Shown piece by piece: positions 25,938-33,360 of a stretch of 64,000 nt of DNA. Numbering within the stretch: the first letter of the stretch is position 1; each line of letters begins with the position of its first letter. The position numbers were made by a program, and so were the translations under genes. The DNA lies in assembly GCA_022729235.1 (NCBI GenBank), contig JALDAJ010000001.1, forward strand, positions 186,001 through 250,000, written 5' to 3'. The stretch is from Candidatus Nanohalarchaeota archaeon (GTDB lineage: Archaea > Nanohalarchaeota > Nanosalinia > Nanosalinales > Nanosalinaceae). The notes below the pieces were generated by a model that had not been told where the DNA came from, did no database searches, and saw only the letters and a program-made list of their open reading frames with translations.

Positions 25938-26279
25938 CTATAACATACCTATCTCGGCATCACTGTAGTCAGTATCAAGAACCCTGACAACAGCTTCAAC
26001 CTCTGCCAAGTCGTTGAATTTATAGGACTTCTTTTCCCACGCCCTGTATACCTCATCGTCTTTCCAGCTTGAGGCGTATAGAAAGATGTCTGCAGACACA
26101 CCGTCTTCCTCCAGTTCAGTAACTACCTCTATCTCCAGTTCGGATCCCTCATACACATCGTTCTCCTCCATAAATCCTCTTACAGCCATTTCTACTTCCT
26201 CATCCTGAAATCCATATTCAGGCAGGTTACCCTGCGAGAAGTCTTCCTGTCCCCCCGGGCTCTCTTTATCGGTACTCAT
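25938..26279 (-). CDS. Acidic hypothetical protein
   Basis: 113 residues, opposite in direction to the flanking ribosomal genes. The N-terminal 30 residues look disordered (ESPGGQEDFSQGN), followed by an alpha/beta-looking domain (VRGFMEENDVYEGSELEIEV, SADIFLYASSWKDDEVYRAW). No family recognised. It interrupts the usual SUI1-Rpp29 neighbourhood and is part of an accessory insert. Confidence 0.55.
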   Translation of the reverse strand: MSTDKESPGGQEDFSQGNLPEYGFQDEEVEMAVRGFMEENDVYEGSELEIEVVTELEEDGVSADIFLYASSWKDDEVYRAWEKKSYKFNDLAEVEAVVRVLDTDYSDAEIGML

Positions 26280-26370
26280 AATGTCTTCATAAAGTAAGCT
26301 CGCCTTATAAACAAGAGTTCACAGCGCCGTAAACAATATTATAATAGGTCTCAAATCCCTGCCCGAGAAC

Positions 26371-26682
26371 ATGCCCGGCGCAGTATTTCTTGAAGGCGAC
26401 AGCATCAACCTACGGACAGTCGAAGAAGGAGACCTTGAGAGGATAAGAGACATCTACAACCATCCTGAAGTAAGGAGATTCATTACTAACGACCGACCTG
26501 CAAACCTCGAACAGGAACGCGACTTAGTCGCCCGTGTAATAGAATCCAACGAAGCGTCACAGCAGGTCTGGGAGAAACTCGGGTTCACGCAAGAAGGAGA
26601 GCTCCGGGAAGAAATCTTCAGGAACGGAGAATACGAGAACGCATATATCTACGGACTTCTAAAGGAAGAGTGGGGCGGATGA
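26371..26682 (+). pseudogene. GNAT acetyltransferase with internal deletion
   Basis: 103 residues. The first 55 residues match the RimJ/RimL-type GNAT start (INLRTVEEGDLERIRDIYNH, EVRRFITNDRPANLEQERD). The last 40 match the end of the same family (SQQVWEKLGFTQEGELREEI, YENAYIYGLLKEEW). The central acetyl-CoA binding part (about 70-80 residues with the Q/RxxGxG/A loop) is missing, with the reading frame kept. Family members are about 175-185 residues. It is probably a decayed gene, although a small folded remnant cannot be excluded. It overlaps the methyltransferase start by 4 nt. Confidence 0.65.
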
Positions 26683-27401
26683 GCGAGAATCTTTACGAAA
26701 ATCGGGCGAAGTACTACGACATCCTCTACCGTGACAAAAACTATGAAGGAGAAGTCGAGTTCATAGTCGAGAAGTTCGAGGAACACGCTGAAACGGATAG
26801 TAGAAGACTACTGGTGCTCGGGTGCGGAACAGGAAACCACTCGAAACACATCCAGGACCACGGTTTCGAGGTAACCGGTCTCGACCTTTACGAAGACATG
26901 CTTGAACACGCCAGAGAGAAATGTGATGGAGATTTCAGGCAGACCAATCTACCTGAGATAAACGCGGCGGGCGAATACGACCTGATCCTGATGCCGTTCA
27001 CTATTATCAACCATCTACCGGAAGAAAAAGCCAGGGAAACGTTGGAAAACGTGAAAGATATGCTTGCAGACGGCGGAGCCCTGATATTTGACAACGGAGG
27101 TTTCTCGCTTGATGAGGACGAGACCGTTTCAAAACCCTTTATAGAAACAGTATCTAAAGAAGAAGATGTCGGCAGGATTGGACAGGTACGGGATTCTGGA
27201 GAAAACCAGGTTACATTCAACTCCATGATTTTCACCCGCGAAGGTTTCTTCGTTGACGAACATGAACTCTGGAACTACGACGACACGGAGATAGAGAATA
27301 TCCTTGAGGAACAAGGATACAGGTACGAGAAAAACAAGGACGGCTACGGGACAGATTCACCGAAAGACCACGGAACAGCCTTCATAGCATGGAGGAGCTA
27401 G
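26679..27401 (+). CDS. Class I SAM-dependent methyltransferase
   Basis: 240 residues from ATG 26679, inside the ATGA overlap with the preceding gene. The SAM-binding motif I is LLVLGCGTGNHSKHI, motif II DLILMPFTIINHLP. The C-terminal substrate domain includes TFNSMIFTREGFFVDEHELW. It resembles small-molecule methyltransferases of the DUF4942/bacillosamine-like group, but the substrate is unclear. It ends one base before the Rpp29 gene. Confidence 0.85.
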   Translation: MSENLYENRAKYYDILYRDKNYEGEVEFIVEKFEEHAETDSRRLLVLGCGTGNHSKHIQDHGFEVTGLDLYEDMLEHAREKCDGDFRQTNLPEINAAGEYDLILMPFTIINHLPEEKARETLENVKDMLADGGALIFDNGGFSLDEDETVSKPFIETVSKEEDVGRIGQVRDSGENQVTFNSMIFTREGFFVDEHELWNYDDTEIENILEEQGYRYEKNKDGYGTDSPKDHGTAFIAWRS

Positions 27402-27402
27402 A

Positions 27403-27687
27403 ATGCCTATAACACCTGAAAACCTGCCGCGCCACGAACTTATCGGACTCAAAGCAGAGGTCGTGGAGAGCGAGGACGAGAACCAGACAGGTATCAAGGG
27501 AGAAGTGCTCGACGAGACACAGAACACGCTGAGAATCAGGGACAAACAGGTCGAGAAGAAGATCTCCGTGTTCCGTTTTACGCTTCCATCAGGAGAAAAA
27601 GTAAAGGTCGATGGCGAACTCATCGCGAAACGACCAGAGGAACGCGTAGACATGAAACTGCCCGGTAAATGGGAGCATCCAGACTGA
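27403..27687 (+). CDS. rnp1: RNase P protein subunit Rpp29 (Pop4)
   Basis: 94 residues. LPRHELIGLKAEVVESEDEN and TGIKGEVLDETQNTLRIRD followed by KKISVFRFTLPSGEKVKVDG match archaeal Rpp29. It binds the specificity region of RNase P RNA with Rpp21. In most archaea it sits between SUI1 and S17; here the next ribosomal gene (S17) is 3.4 kb away. Confidence 0.9.
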   Translation: MPITPENLPRHELIGLKAEVVESEDENQTGIKGEVLDETQNTLRIRDKQVEKKISVFRFTLPSGEKVKVDGELIAKRPEERVDMKLPGKWEHPD

Positions 27688-27703
27688 AAAAAGGATATAC
27701 TAC

Positions 27704-28012
27704 CTACAGACCTATATTTCCGCCTGAATTATCCTCTATCGAATATACAAAACCGTTCTCTTCGACCTGTTTACCTATACTTGGACTTGAGATACCAGCT
27801 CTCTTACAAAACCTCTTCACATCTCTTCGAATCCCGGGCTTGACAGAACCCTCATCCCAGCATATAGAAACCCACATACGGTCATCTGTAGTGCCTACAG
27901 AAACGCCGTATCGTCCATCAAAATTATCGTCTAGGAAATCTCGGAGTTCTTCCTCATACTCTTCACAAGAACCTATTTCCTCATAGACGGAGTTGGATGA
28001 ATCGCCAAACAC
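27704..28012 (-). CDS. Hypothetical protein, paralogue of the protein at 50107
   Basis: 102 residues. The central segment GRYGVSVGTTDDRMWVSICW parallels DGYGVSIGTNNDNFEVYVTP of the protein at 50107-50376, and both continue with a helical stretch (RRDVKRFCKRAGIS versus EEDVRRAINPGAYC). It has several cysteines. Family not recognised; the pair seems lineage-specific. Confidence 0.5.
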   Translation of the reverse strand: MFGDSSNSVYEEIGSCEEYEEELRDFLDDNFDGRYGVSVGTTDDRMWVSICWDEGSVKPGIRRDVKRFCKRAGISSPSIGKQVEENGFVYSIEDNSGGNIGL

Positions 28013-28040
28013 TAACGAAAGGTTGAACTAGAACAGTTTT

Positions 28041-28583
28041 ATGGCTGATCGAGAAACACAGTATATGAACCTGGAGATAGACAACGAGAACTACAGCGCG
28101 ATGCAGATTGAAGGCAGGATAAGAGAGCTTGTGGAAGAAAACGAGCTCTGCTCACTCGCCACCGTACAAGAAAACAATAATCGCGATCCTTCAGCACATA
28201 TCGCCACCGCATGGTACGCATATGATGACGAACTCCGGCTCTACGTTCTGACGCCGCCCGACACCGATCACGCGAAGAACCTGGAAGAGAACGACTCCAT
28301 CGCACTCACCATTTTCGACAGTCACCAGGACTGGAGCGCCAAGAAGAAAGGGCTACAGGTGTTCGGGACCGCGGAAAAGATACCGGACGAAGACGCGGAA
28401 GAAGCGCTCGAACTCTACAACCAGCGTTTCCCGGGACTGGAGGAGCACGCGTCCACGACGGAAGAACTACAGGACCTCGACTCCAGCTTCTACGTGATAA
28501 CACCGGAGCGTATCAAACTTTTCGACGAGCCTGCCTTTGGAAATGAGACATGGATAACCGCCGAGCTCTACTACAGGGACTAG
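28041..28583 (+). CDS. Pyridoxamine 5'-phosphate oxidase-like flavin-binding protein
   Basis: 180 residues. Split-barrel FMN-binding fold: ELVEENELCSLATVQENN, HIATAWYAYDDELRLYVLTP, NDSIALTIFDSHQDW, KGLQVFGTAEKIPDEDAEEA and FYVITPERIKLFDE. This group includes F420/FMN oxidoreductases and heme-degrading enzymes; the substrate cannot be told. A second in-frame ATG (residue 9) is possible. It stands in the accessory insert between Rpp29 and S17. Confidence 0.82.
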   Translation: MADRETQYMNLEIDNENYSAMQIEGRIRELVEENELCSLATVQENNNRDPSAHIATAWYAYDDELRLYVLTPPDTDHAKNLEENDSIALTIFDSHQDWSAKKKGLQVFGTAEKIPDEDAEEALELYNQRFPGLEEHASTTEELQDLDSSFYVITPERIKLFDEPAFGNETWITAELYYRD

Positions 28584-28927
28584 ACTGATTCGTACCGGAA
28601 ATGTACTTCTAACTCGTCTTCATGAACAGCATCGACATACCAGTACGAACCCGAAGAAAGGAAAGTCGGCTCATATTTCTGACCGTATATCTCTCCTTCC
28701 TCTGCCATAACCTCCAACACACCTATCCACTCCTCTAGCTCTCTATCCCTATACGTTACAGGCTCTCCATACCTAAAATCATCGATTTCTCCACCAACAG
28801 ATTCTTCTCTAGCCGGGTAATCTAGTACGTCGAAATCATCCAGGTAGCCGTTATAACCCAATCTGTGAAAAGGATGGTTCAGCTGCCTCCACAACCTCTC
28901 TCTAAAAACAGGTCGAGCACCAGCCAT
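28580..28927 (-). CDS. Hypothetical protein rich in aromatic residues
   Basis: 115 residues. The N-terminus is basic (RPVFRERLWRQLNHPFHRLG) and the rest acidic with many Tyr and Trp (SSGSYWYVDAVHEDELEVHF). No family recognised. Convergent overlap of 4 nt with the flavin-binding protein gene. It lies behind the hydrolase gene on the same strand. Confidence 0.5.
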   Translation of the reverse strand: MAGARPVFRERLWRQLNHPFHRLGYNGYLDDFDVLDYPAREESVGGEIDDFRYGEPVTYRDRELEEWIGVLEVMAEEGEIYGQKYEPTFLSSGSYWYVDAVHEDELEVHFRYESV

Positions 28928-28949
28928 ATTGTATTAAGACCGTGAGCGA

Positions 28950-29516
28950 TTAAATGCTGACATTCAGAACAGTATCTAAAAGCTCCGGGAACTCCTCATA
29001 GCCCGCGTCCTGGTTCAGGTGCTTCCCGCCCTCGATAACCTCCAGTTCCGCGTCAAGCTTCTCTTCAAGCTCTTCTGCTTTCTCCAGCGACACGTACGGA
29101 TCGTTGTCGGAATGGAAAATATAGAACTCGCCACAGCTCTCTCGGATATTTTCCCAGTTGAAATCGCGCTCTGCGAACGACTCGTTCAGTGGGTCGAACT
29201 TCTCTAGCCCTAGCGGACCGACGAAACCCGCGACCAGAAACGCCGCTTCGATTTCGAAATCCTTGATATCCAGTAAATCCAGTACGAACACTGCGCCCGT
29301 GCTGTGACCAATCATGATAGAATCTTCATTGATCTCATCCTCGTACTCTTCGAAAACTTCCAGCCAGTTCTCCAAGCTCTGACCGTCCATCGTCGGAAAC
29401 TCCGGCACAAACACCTCGAACCCGCGCTCCTCCAGCTCCTCCTTCAGCCATCGGAACCAGTGCTGACCCGGATTACTACCGGTGCCGTGGAAGATGAATG
29501 CTGTTCGGTTGGGCAT
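28950..29516 (-). CDS. RBBP9/YdeN-type serine hydrolase
   Basis: 188 residues. The oxyanion start IFHGTGSNPGQHWFRWL, the nucleophile elbow IMIGHSTGAVFVL (GHSTG), the Asp in HSDNDPYVSLEKA and the His in GGKHLNQDAGY form a complete triad. Members of this family are small alpha/beta hydrolases of unknown natural substrate. No signal peptide, so cytoplasmic. Confidence 0.87.
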   Translation of the reverse strand: MPNRTAFIFHGTGSNPGQHWFRWLKEELEERGFEVFVPEFPTMDGQSLENWLEVFEEYEDEINEDSIMIGHSTGAVFVLDLLDIKDFEIEAAFLVAGFVGPLGLEKFDPLNESFAERDFNWENIRESCGEFYIFHSDNDPYVSLEKAEELEEKLDAELEVIEGGKHLNQDAGYEEFPELLDTVLNVSI

Positions 29517-29602
29517 AAGACGAAATAGCTAAATACACAAAAAAATCTAACGGAACTGAGTTGTAACTATATAATAAATATTTTTCTGAGAAACTTCTCT
29601 CT

Positions 29603-30811
29603 ATGACCGACGTTGATTACGATGTAATAGTTGCTGGCTCTGGACCATCAGGAGGGCAGTTCGCTAGATACTTTACAAGAGAATCTGACTACTCTCTTGC
29701 TCTTCTGGAAAGAGATGAAAACCTAGGAGATAACGATAAATCAACGGCAGGGAGTTTTCCCGAGGTCGTAGACGAAAGAAATATCCCTGACTGGGTCGTT
29801 ATGGATGAAAACGAAGAAGTTATTTTGGAGAGTCCAAACGAGCAAGCTACTCTACCTATACATAACTACGTGCTAGACTTCCCTGCTCTGCAGGAATTCC
29901 TAGGACAAGAAACGGAAGAATACGGGGGAGATATCTACACTGATGCGAGAGTTGTCGGCCCTATAAGAGAAAATAACAGAGTTAAAGGAGTAGAATACGC
30001 GAACGGCTCTGGCGAGACGAAAGAAATGACAGCTCAAATAGTAGTAGATGCTACAGGACCTGCCTCAGTTATTGCATCGGAACTAGGATTATTCGATAAA
30101 GAACGGGCTCAGAATGCAGTGGGTCTAGAGTATGAGGCAAGAGGAAACTATGAGCCGGAAGACGCGATGGTTTTCAGCTTTGACCATGAAGACGCTCCTG
30201 GCGGATATGCATGGACATTTCCCTCCGGTGATGATGTCTTTAAAGCAGGAGTGTGCTATGTAGACGACTTTAGAGAAAAACACGGAGACGGACGTAACCT
30301 ACGGGAACTTGTCGATGACTGGGTCGAAGATGACAGATGGGAAATAGATGAAGTACGAGCAGAACATGGAGGAAGAGCTCTTTCTGACAACTCAATTAAT
30401 CAAAGAGCTACAGATGGCTTCATGGCGATAGGCGACTCCGTCTCCAGCATAAACCCTCTATTCGGTGAAGGTATTAGACCCGGAATGGAGTCTGCAGACA
30501 TGGCAGCCCAAGTAGCAATAGAGTCTCTTAAAGAAGATGACATCAGTGAGGAGAGCTTGAGAAGATATGACCAAAGATGGAATCAAGAAAAAGGTCGAGG
30601 CTGGAGAATCCAGAAGATTTTTGGTGAGCTGATATACGACTTCAATGAAAATCAACAAGATGAGTTTGTTAGAAGATCAGACCAGCTTTCAGAAGAAGAA
30701 ATAGAAGATTTCATGAGCTATGAAATCCCTCTAAGAACCTTAGCAAGGCTCTATCCCTTTGAGATCAAGGATCTAAAGAAAGCACCAGAACTTGGAAGAC
30801 ATCTGATTTGA
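29603..30811 (+). CDS. Geranylgeranyl reductase-family flavoprotein
   Basis: 402 residues. FAD-binding DYDVIVAGSGPSGGQFARYF, second FAD motif VVDATGPASVIASELG, and the C-terminal GFMAIGDSVSSINPLFGEG. This family saturates isoprenoid chains of archaeal lipids, or oxidises related substrates. The sequence is more A/T-rich than its neighbours (many AGA and TCT codons), suggesting separate origin. Lipid-modifying genes are rare in DPANN genomes, so a different substrate is possible. Confidence 0.8.
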   Translation: MTDVDYDVIVAGSGPSGGQFARYFTRESDYSLALLERDENLGDNDKSTAGSFPEVVDERNIPDWVVMDENEEVILESPNEQATLPIHNYVLDFPALQEFLGQETEEYGGDIYTDARVVGPIRENNRVKGVEYANGSGETKEMTAQIVVDATGPASVIASELGLFDKERAQNAVGLEYEARGNYEPEDAMVFSFDHEDAPGGYAWTFPSGDDVFKAGVCYVDDFREKHGDGRNLRELVDDWVEDDRWEIDEVRAEHGGRALSDNSINQRATDGFMAIGDSVSSINPLFGEGIRPGMESADMAAQVAIESLKEDDISEESLRRYDQRWNQEKGRGWRIQKIFGELIYDFNENQQDEFVRRSDQLSEEEIEDFMSYEIPLRTLARLYPFEIKDLKKAPELGRHLI

Positions 30812-30830
30812 GCAAGACAGACAAAACCCC

Positions 30831-30838
30831 TTTTAAAG
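30831..30838 (+). promoter_or_regulatory. TATA box upstream of structured RNA candidate
   Basis: TTTTAAAG follows a C run and would place a transcription start near 30858, just before the outer stem of the RNA candidate at 30871-30993. Confidence 0.4.
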
Positions 30839-30870
30839 TTTACTTTCTCTTGCGTAGTTACGAGCTTTGT

Positions 30871-30993
30871 CCGCTTGGAGTCGGTTGATGACCGGATGCC
30901 TGTTGTCTGGGCGTCGGGTCTGAGGACGATACTCTGGGCGACCCAGTAGGAAAAACCTACCTGTCAGGTCGCTTTCTAGAAGACTTCAAGCGG
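30871..30993 (+). ncRNA. Structured non-coding RNA candidate between lipid gene and S17
   Basis: No convincing ORF crosses this stretch. CCGCTTGGAGTC (30871-30882) pairs with GACTTCAAGCGG (30982-30993) over 12 positions, one of them a G-U pair, closing a fold of about 120 nt. Inside, GCGACC/GGTCGC (30938-30943 with 30967-30972) encloses the hairpin GTAGG-aaaaa-CCTAC. A second pairing, GGGTC/GACCC (30916-30920 with 30940-30944), excludes the GCGACC stem, so two folds compete. A UGAUGA and a CUGA resemble C/D boxes but their spacing is not standard. It could be a stable small RNA or a leader element; no RNase P or SRP signature is seen. Confidence 0.45.
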
Positions 30994-31045
30994 AGTATAA
31001 ACCCTCGCGGGTTTAATGGCCGAGAAACCGTTAACGGTTTCGTTC

Positions 31046-31055
31046 GGTTTAAAAG
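31046..31055 (+). promoter_or_regulatory. TATA box of the S17 operon
   Basis: GGTTTAAAAG lies about 33 nt before ATG 31082. It supports that ATG as the S17 start rather than the in-frame ATG at 31016, which lies upstream of the promoter. Two hairpins precede it: AAACCC-TCGC-GGGTTT, and the palindrome GAAACCGTTAACGGTTTC. Confidence 0.55.
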
Positions 31056-31081
31056 AGTTCGTTTCGAGGATTGAACACACG

Positions 31082-31378
31082 ATGTCAGACGGAAACAAGT
31101 CACAGAAAGCGGAAGAATTCCCGAAGAGAGGGAACTCCTTCGAGGGAGAGGTAGAGTCCACGAAGATGGACAAGTCCGCGACAGTAAGATGGGCGTATTC
31201 TGAAGAAGTCCCGAAGTATGAGCGTTACGAGAGAAGAAATACCAAGATAACCGTTCACGTCCCGGAAGATATCGAAGTAAGCGAGGGCGACCATGTAAAA
31301 GTTGTCGAGACCCGCCCGATTTCCAAGACCAAAAGCGCCGTGATAACAGAAATAATTCAAAACGGTGACGAGCAATGA
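31082..31378 (+). CDS. rps17: 30S ribosomal protein S17
   Basis: 98 residues from ATG 31082, chosen because of the TATA box at 31046. RGNSFEGEVESTKMDKSATV, YERYERRNTKITVHVPEDIE and GDHVKVVETRPISKTKSAV are the S17 OB-fold blocks. It starts the long co-directional run to SecY. Its stop lies in an ATGA that begins a 56-bp hairpin element before L14. Confidence 0.93.
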   Translation: MSDGNKSQKAEEFPKRGNSFEGEVESTKMDKSATVRWAYSEEVPKYERYERRNTKITVHVPEDIEVSEGDHVKVVETRPISKTKSAVITEIIQNGDEQ

Positions 31379-31430
31379 AGCTTTCCGCAGGAAAGACTTC
31401 TCGCAGAAATCACCCGAAAGGTGATTTCGA
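31375..31430 (+). repeat. 56-bp two-hairpin element between S17 and L14
   Basis: Runs from the ATGA overlapping the S17 stop to the base before the L14 GTG, exactly 56 bp. Hairpin 1 is CTTTCC-GCA-GGAAAG (31381-31395). Hairpin 2 is GAAATCACC-CGAAA-GGTGATTTC, and its 3' arm contains the GGTGA ribosome-binding site of L14. ATGAAG at the left edge and GTGAAA at the right look like two copies of the start region. Confidence 0.65.
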
Positions 31431-31829
31431 GTGAAACCGGTAGGAGCAAATATTACAAGGACTCTGGACAAGGAAGCTGTTCTCACATGCGCTGACAACT
31501 CTGGCGCCCAGAAACTGCAAATAATCGGTGTCAAGCACACACAGGGCAGGCGTTCAAGAAGAGAGTCAGCTGGTGTAGGCGACATCGTAAAGGTCAAGGT
31601 TCTGAAGGGAGACCAGGAAGTCATGCACCAGGTCTTCGACGCAGTTATCGTGAGACAGGCAAAAGAATACCAGAGAGCCAACGGCATGAGGATTTCGTTT
31701 GAAGATAACGCAGCTGTACTTGTAGAGGAAAACATGCTACCAAAAGGATCTGAAACCCGTGGACCGATCGCGAAAGAAGTAGTTCAACGCTTCAGCCCGA
31801 TCGGAAAAATTGCTTCACAGGTGGTGTAA
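31431..31829 (+). CDS. rpl14: 50S ribosomal protein L14
   Basis: 132 residues with GTG start. ITRTLDKEAVLTCADNSGAQ, VKHTQGRRSRRESAGVGDIV and RGPIAKEVVQRFSPIGKIAS match L14. The start codon follows directly on a hairpin that can hide its ribosome-binding site, which would couple L14 translation to passage of ribosomes from S17. Confidence 0.94.
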   Translation: MKPVGANITRTLDKEAVLTCADNSGAQKLQIIGVKHTQGRRSRRESAGVGDIVKVKVLKGDQEVMHQVFDAVIVRQAKEYQRANGMRISFEDNAAVLVEENMLPKGSETRGPIAKEVVQRFSPIGKIASQVV

Positions 31830-31833
31830 AATC

Positions 31834-31889
31834 ATGACAAATGATTTTACGGCTCGCAGAAAATCTCTGATTTTCGAGTGGTGTAAAAA
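31834..31889 (+). repeat. 56-bp two-hairpin element between L14 and L24
   Basis: From a vestigial ATGA just behind the L14 stop to the base before the L24 ATG, 56 bp. Hairpin 1 AAAATCAT-gacaa-ATGATTTT (31828-31848), hairpin 2 GAAAATC-TCT-GATTTTC (31859-31875). The 11-mer GTGGTGTAAAA occurs at 31821 (end of L14) and again at 31878, flanking the hairpins like a target-site duplication. Confidence 0.7.
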
Positions 31890-32645
31890 ATGAGCGAAAC
31901 AGAGAACTGGAGCAGGGAATGGAACTCAAGCACGGATCCTTCCAAACAGCGCAAGTACAGGGATAACGCGCCGCTCCACGTAAAAGACAAGATGATTTCA
32001 GCTAACACCTCCGAAGTTATCAGGGAAGAACTCGGCACACGTTCGATCCAACTGAAAGTGGGTGACCGGGTAAGAGTCATGAGAGGCGATGAGAAAGGTA
32101 AGGAAGGAATCGTCAGCGACATCGACAGGGAGGAAGAAAAAGTATACGTACACGGCATAATTGTTGAACGAACAGATGGTACTGAAAGAGAAATCGCACT
32201 GAGACCGTCAAACCTGCAAGTCCAGGCGATGAATATCGAAGACGACATGAGGATGGAGAAATACGATATCGATGACTTCGAAGCTATCCGCGTTGAGGAA
32301 GAAGAGATGGAAGAAGCCCTCGAAGAAGACGAGGAAGGAGAGATGATGGAGCAGATGCAGACCGGAGAAAGCTCCCTGGAAGCAGGCGAAGACGAGGAAG
32401 AAGACACCGAGGATGAAGAGGAAACAGAAGACGAAGTAGACGAGGAGACATCCGAGGAAGAAACAGCAGAAGACGAAGATGCTTCCGGAACCGACTACGA
32501 TGACATCGTTGACAACACGATCAGCGACGCCAAAGAACAACTACAGGAACTCGAAGAACCAGACTACCAGGCAGCACTCGAAGCGGAAGAAAATAATAAA
32601 GATCGTAAAACCTTCAAAGAATGGCTTGAGAACAAAGCAGAGTGA
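31890..32645 (+). CDS. rpl24: 50S ribosomal protein L24 with appended C-terminal module
   Basis: 251 residues, roughly twice the usual archaeal L24 (about 120). Residues 1-115 are L24 (LHVKDKMISANTSEVIREEL, KVGDRVRVMRGDEKGKEGIV, VYVHGIIVERTDGTEREIAL). A very acidic linker (about 135-190) leads to a 55-residue helical module (TDYDDIVDNTISDAKEQLQE, ELEEPDYQAALEAE, TFKEWLENKA). This module is shared with S24e at 25369, including near-identical codons over almost 40 nt, so it was copied between the genes recently or is kept alike by gene conversion. Confidence 0.92.
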   Translation: MSETENWSREWNSSTDPSKQRKYRDNAPLHVKDKMISANTSEVIREELGTRSIQLKVGDRVRVMRGDEKGKEGIVSDIDREEEKVYVHGIIVERTDGTEREIALRPSNLQVQAMNIEDDMRMEKYDIDDFEAIRVEEEEMEEALEEDEEGEMMEQMQTGESSLEAGEDEEEDTEDEEETEDEVDEETSEEETAEDEDASGTDYDDIVDNTISDAKEQLQELEEPDYQAALEAEENNKDRKTFKEWLENKAE

Positions 32646-32651
32646 TAATAT

Positions 32652-33314
32652 ATGGCACACGATAAACGACTCCCGGCACCAAAGCATTACCCTATCAAGA
32701 GGAAGGAGACTAAGTACATCTCCACTATAGAGGGTTCAAGAAGCCGTGAAAACGCTGTTCCCGCGGTAGTAGTGCTGAGAGAGATTCTGGGATACGCAGA
32801 GAACGAAACAGACGCGAAAAAGATAGTACAGGACCGCGAACTACTTAGAAACGGAGAACCGGTAACCGACATCAGGCAGGGTATCGGAATCCTTGATACC
32901 GTGGAGCTTCCAAAAACGGAGGAGGCTTACCGCGTACTGAGAAGCGGTCAAGACCTGAGATTTGTACCTGTAACAGATGAAGAGAAAGTCGTCACAAAAA
33001 TAGTAGGTAAAGATTCTGAAGGCGACGGTTACGTCTACCGGCTTCATAACGGAGAGAATTACAGGACGGATGACGAATACGCGACAGGTAACACGCTCAT
33101 CTTCAACTCCTCGGTAACCGAAGTAGAACTGGAAGAAGGAGCGCAGGTAGTAGTTATAGACGGTAAACACGCCGGTCAGATAGCAGAGCTTAAAGAGATA
33201 AGCGAACACCGCATGAACCCGGACATCGGCGTTATAGAAGCTGATACAGAGTTTGAGACACAGCTTAAAAACCTTGTAGCAGTGGAAAAGGTCCAGCTAG
33301 GTGAAGAACAGTGA
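32652..33314 (+). CDS. rps4e: 30S ribosomal protein S4e
   Basis: 220 residues. Begins DKRLPAPKHYPIKRKETKYI; S4-like RNA-binding and KOW regions include VPAVVVLREILGYAENETDA, DTVELPKTEEAYRVL and VVIDGKHAGQIAELKEI. Six nt after L24, in standard archaeal order. Followed by a hairpin element before L5. Confidence 0.93.
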   Translation: MAHDKRLPAPKHYPIKRKETKYISTIEGSRSRENAVPAVVVLREILGYAENETDAKKIVQDRELLRNGEPVTDIRQGIGILDTVELPKTEEAYRVLRSGQDLRFVPVTDEEKVVTKIVGKDSEGDGYVYRLHNGENYRTDDEYATGNTLIFNSSVTEVELEEGAQVVVIDGKHAGQIAELKEISEHRMNPDIGVIEADTEFETQLKNLVAVEKVQLGEEQ

Positions 33315-33360
33315 ATGCTGAAAGCGTTCACTTCGCAGAGAATCACAGGGTGATTTTCGA
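33315..33360 (+). repeat. 46-bp two-hairpin element between S4e and L5
   Basis: GAATGC occurs at 33313, where the S4e stop and a vestigial ATG meet, and again at 33359 including the real L5 ATG. Between them are GAATGC-tgaaa-GCGTTC and GAGAATCAC-AGG-GTGATTTTC. It is a 10-bp shorter relative of the 56-bp elements, and shares the phrase ACTTCGCAG before hairpin 2. Confidence 0.6.

Noticed and set aside
30871-30993. RNase P RNA or SRP RNA
   Set aside because: The P4 core of RNase P and the conserved SRP helix-8 loop are absent, and the fold is too short for either.
30871-30993. C/D box guide RNA
   Set aside because: A TGATGA and a CTGA occur, but box spacing and the second box pair do not fit.
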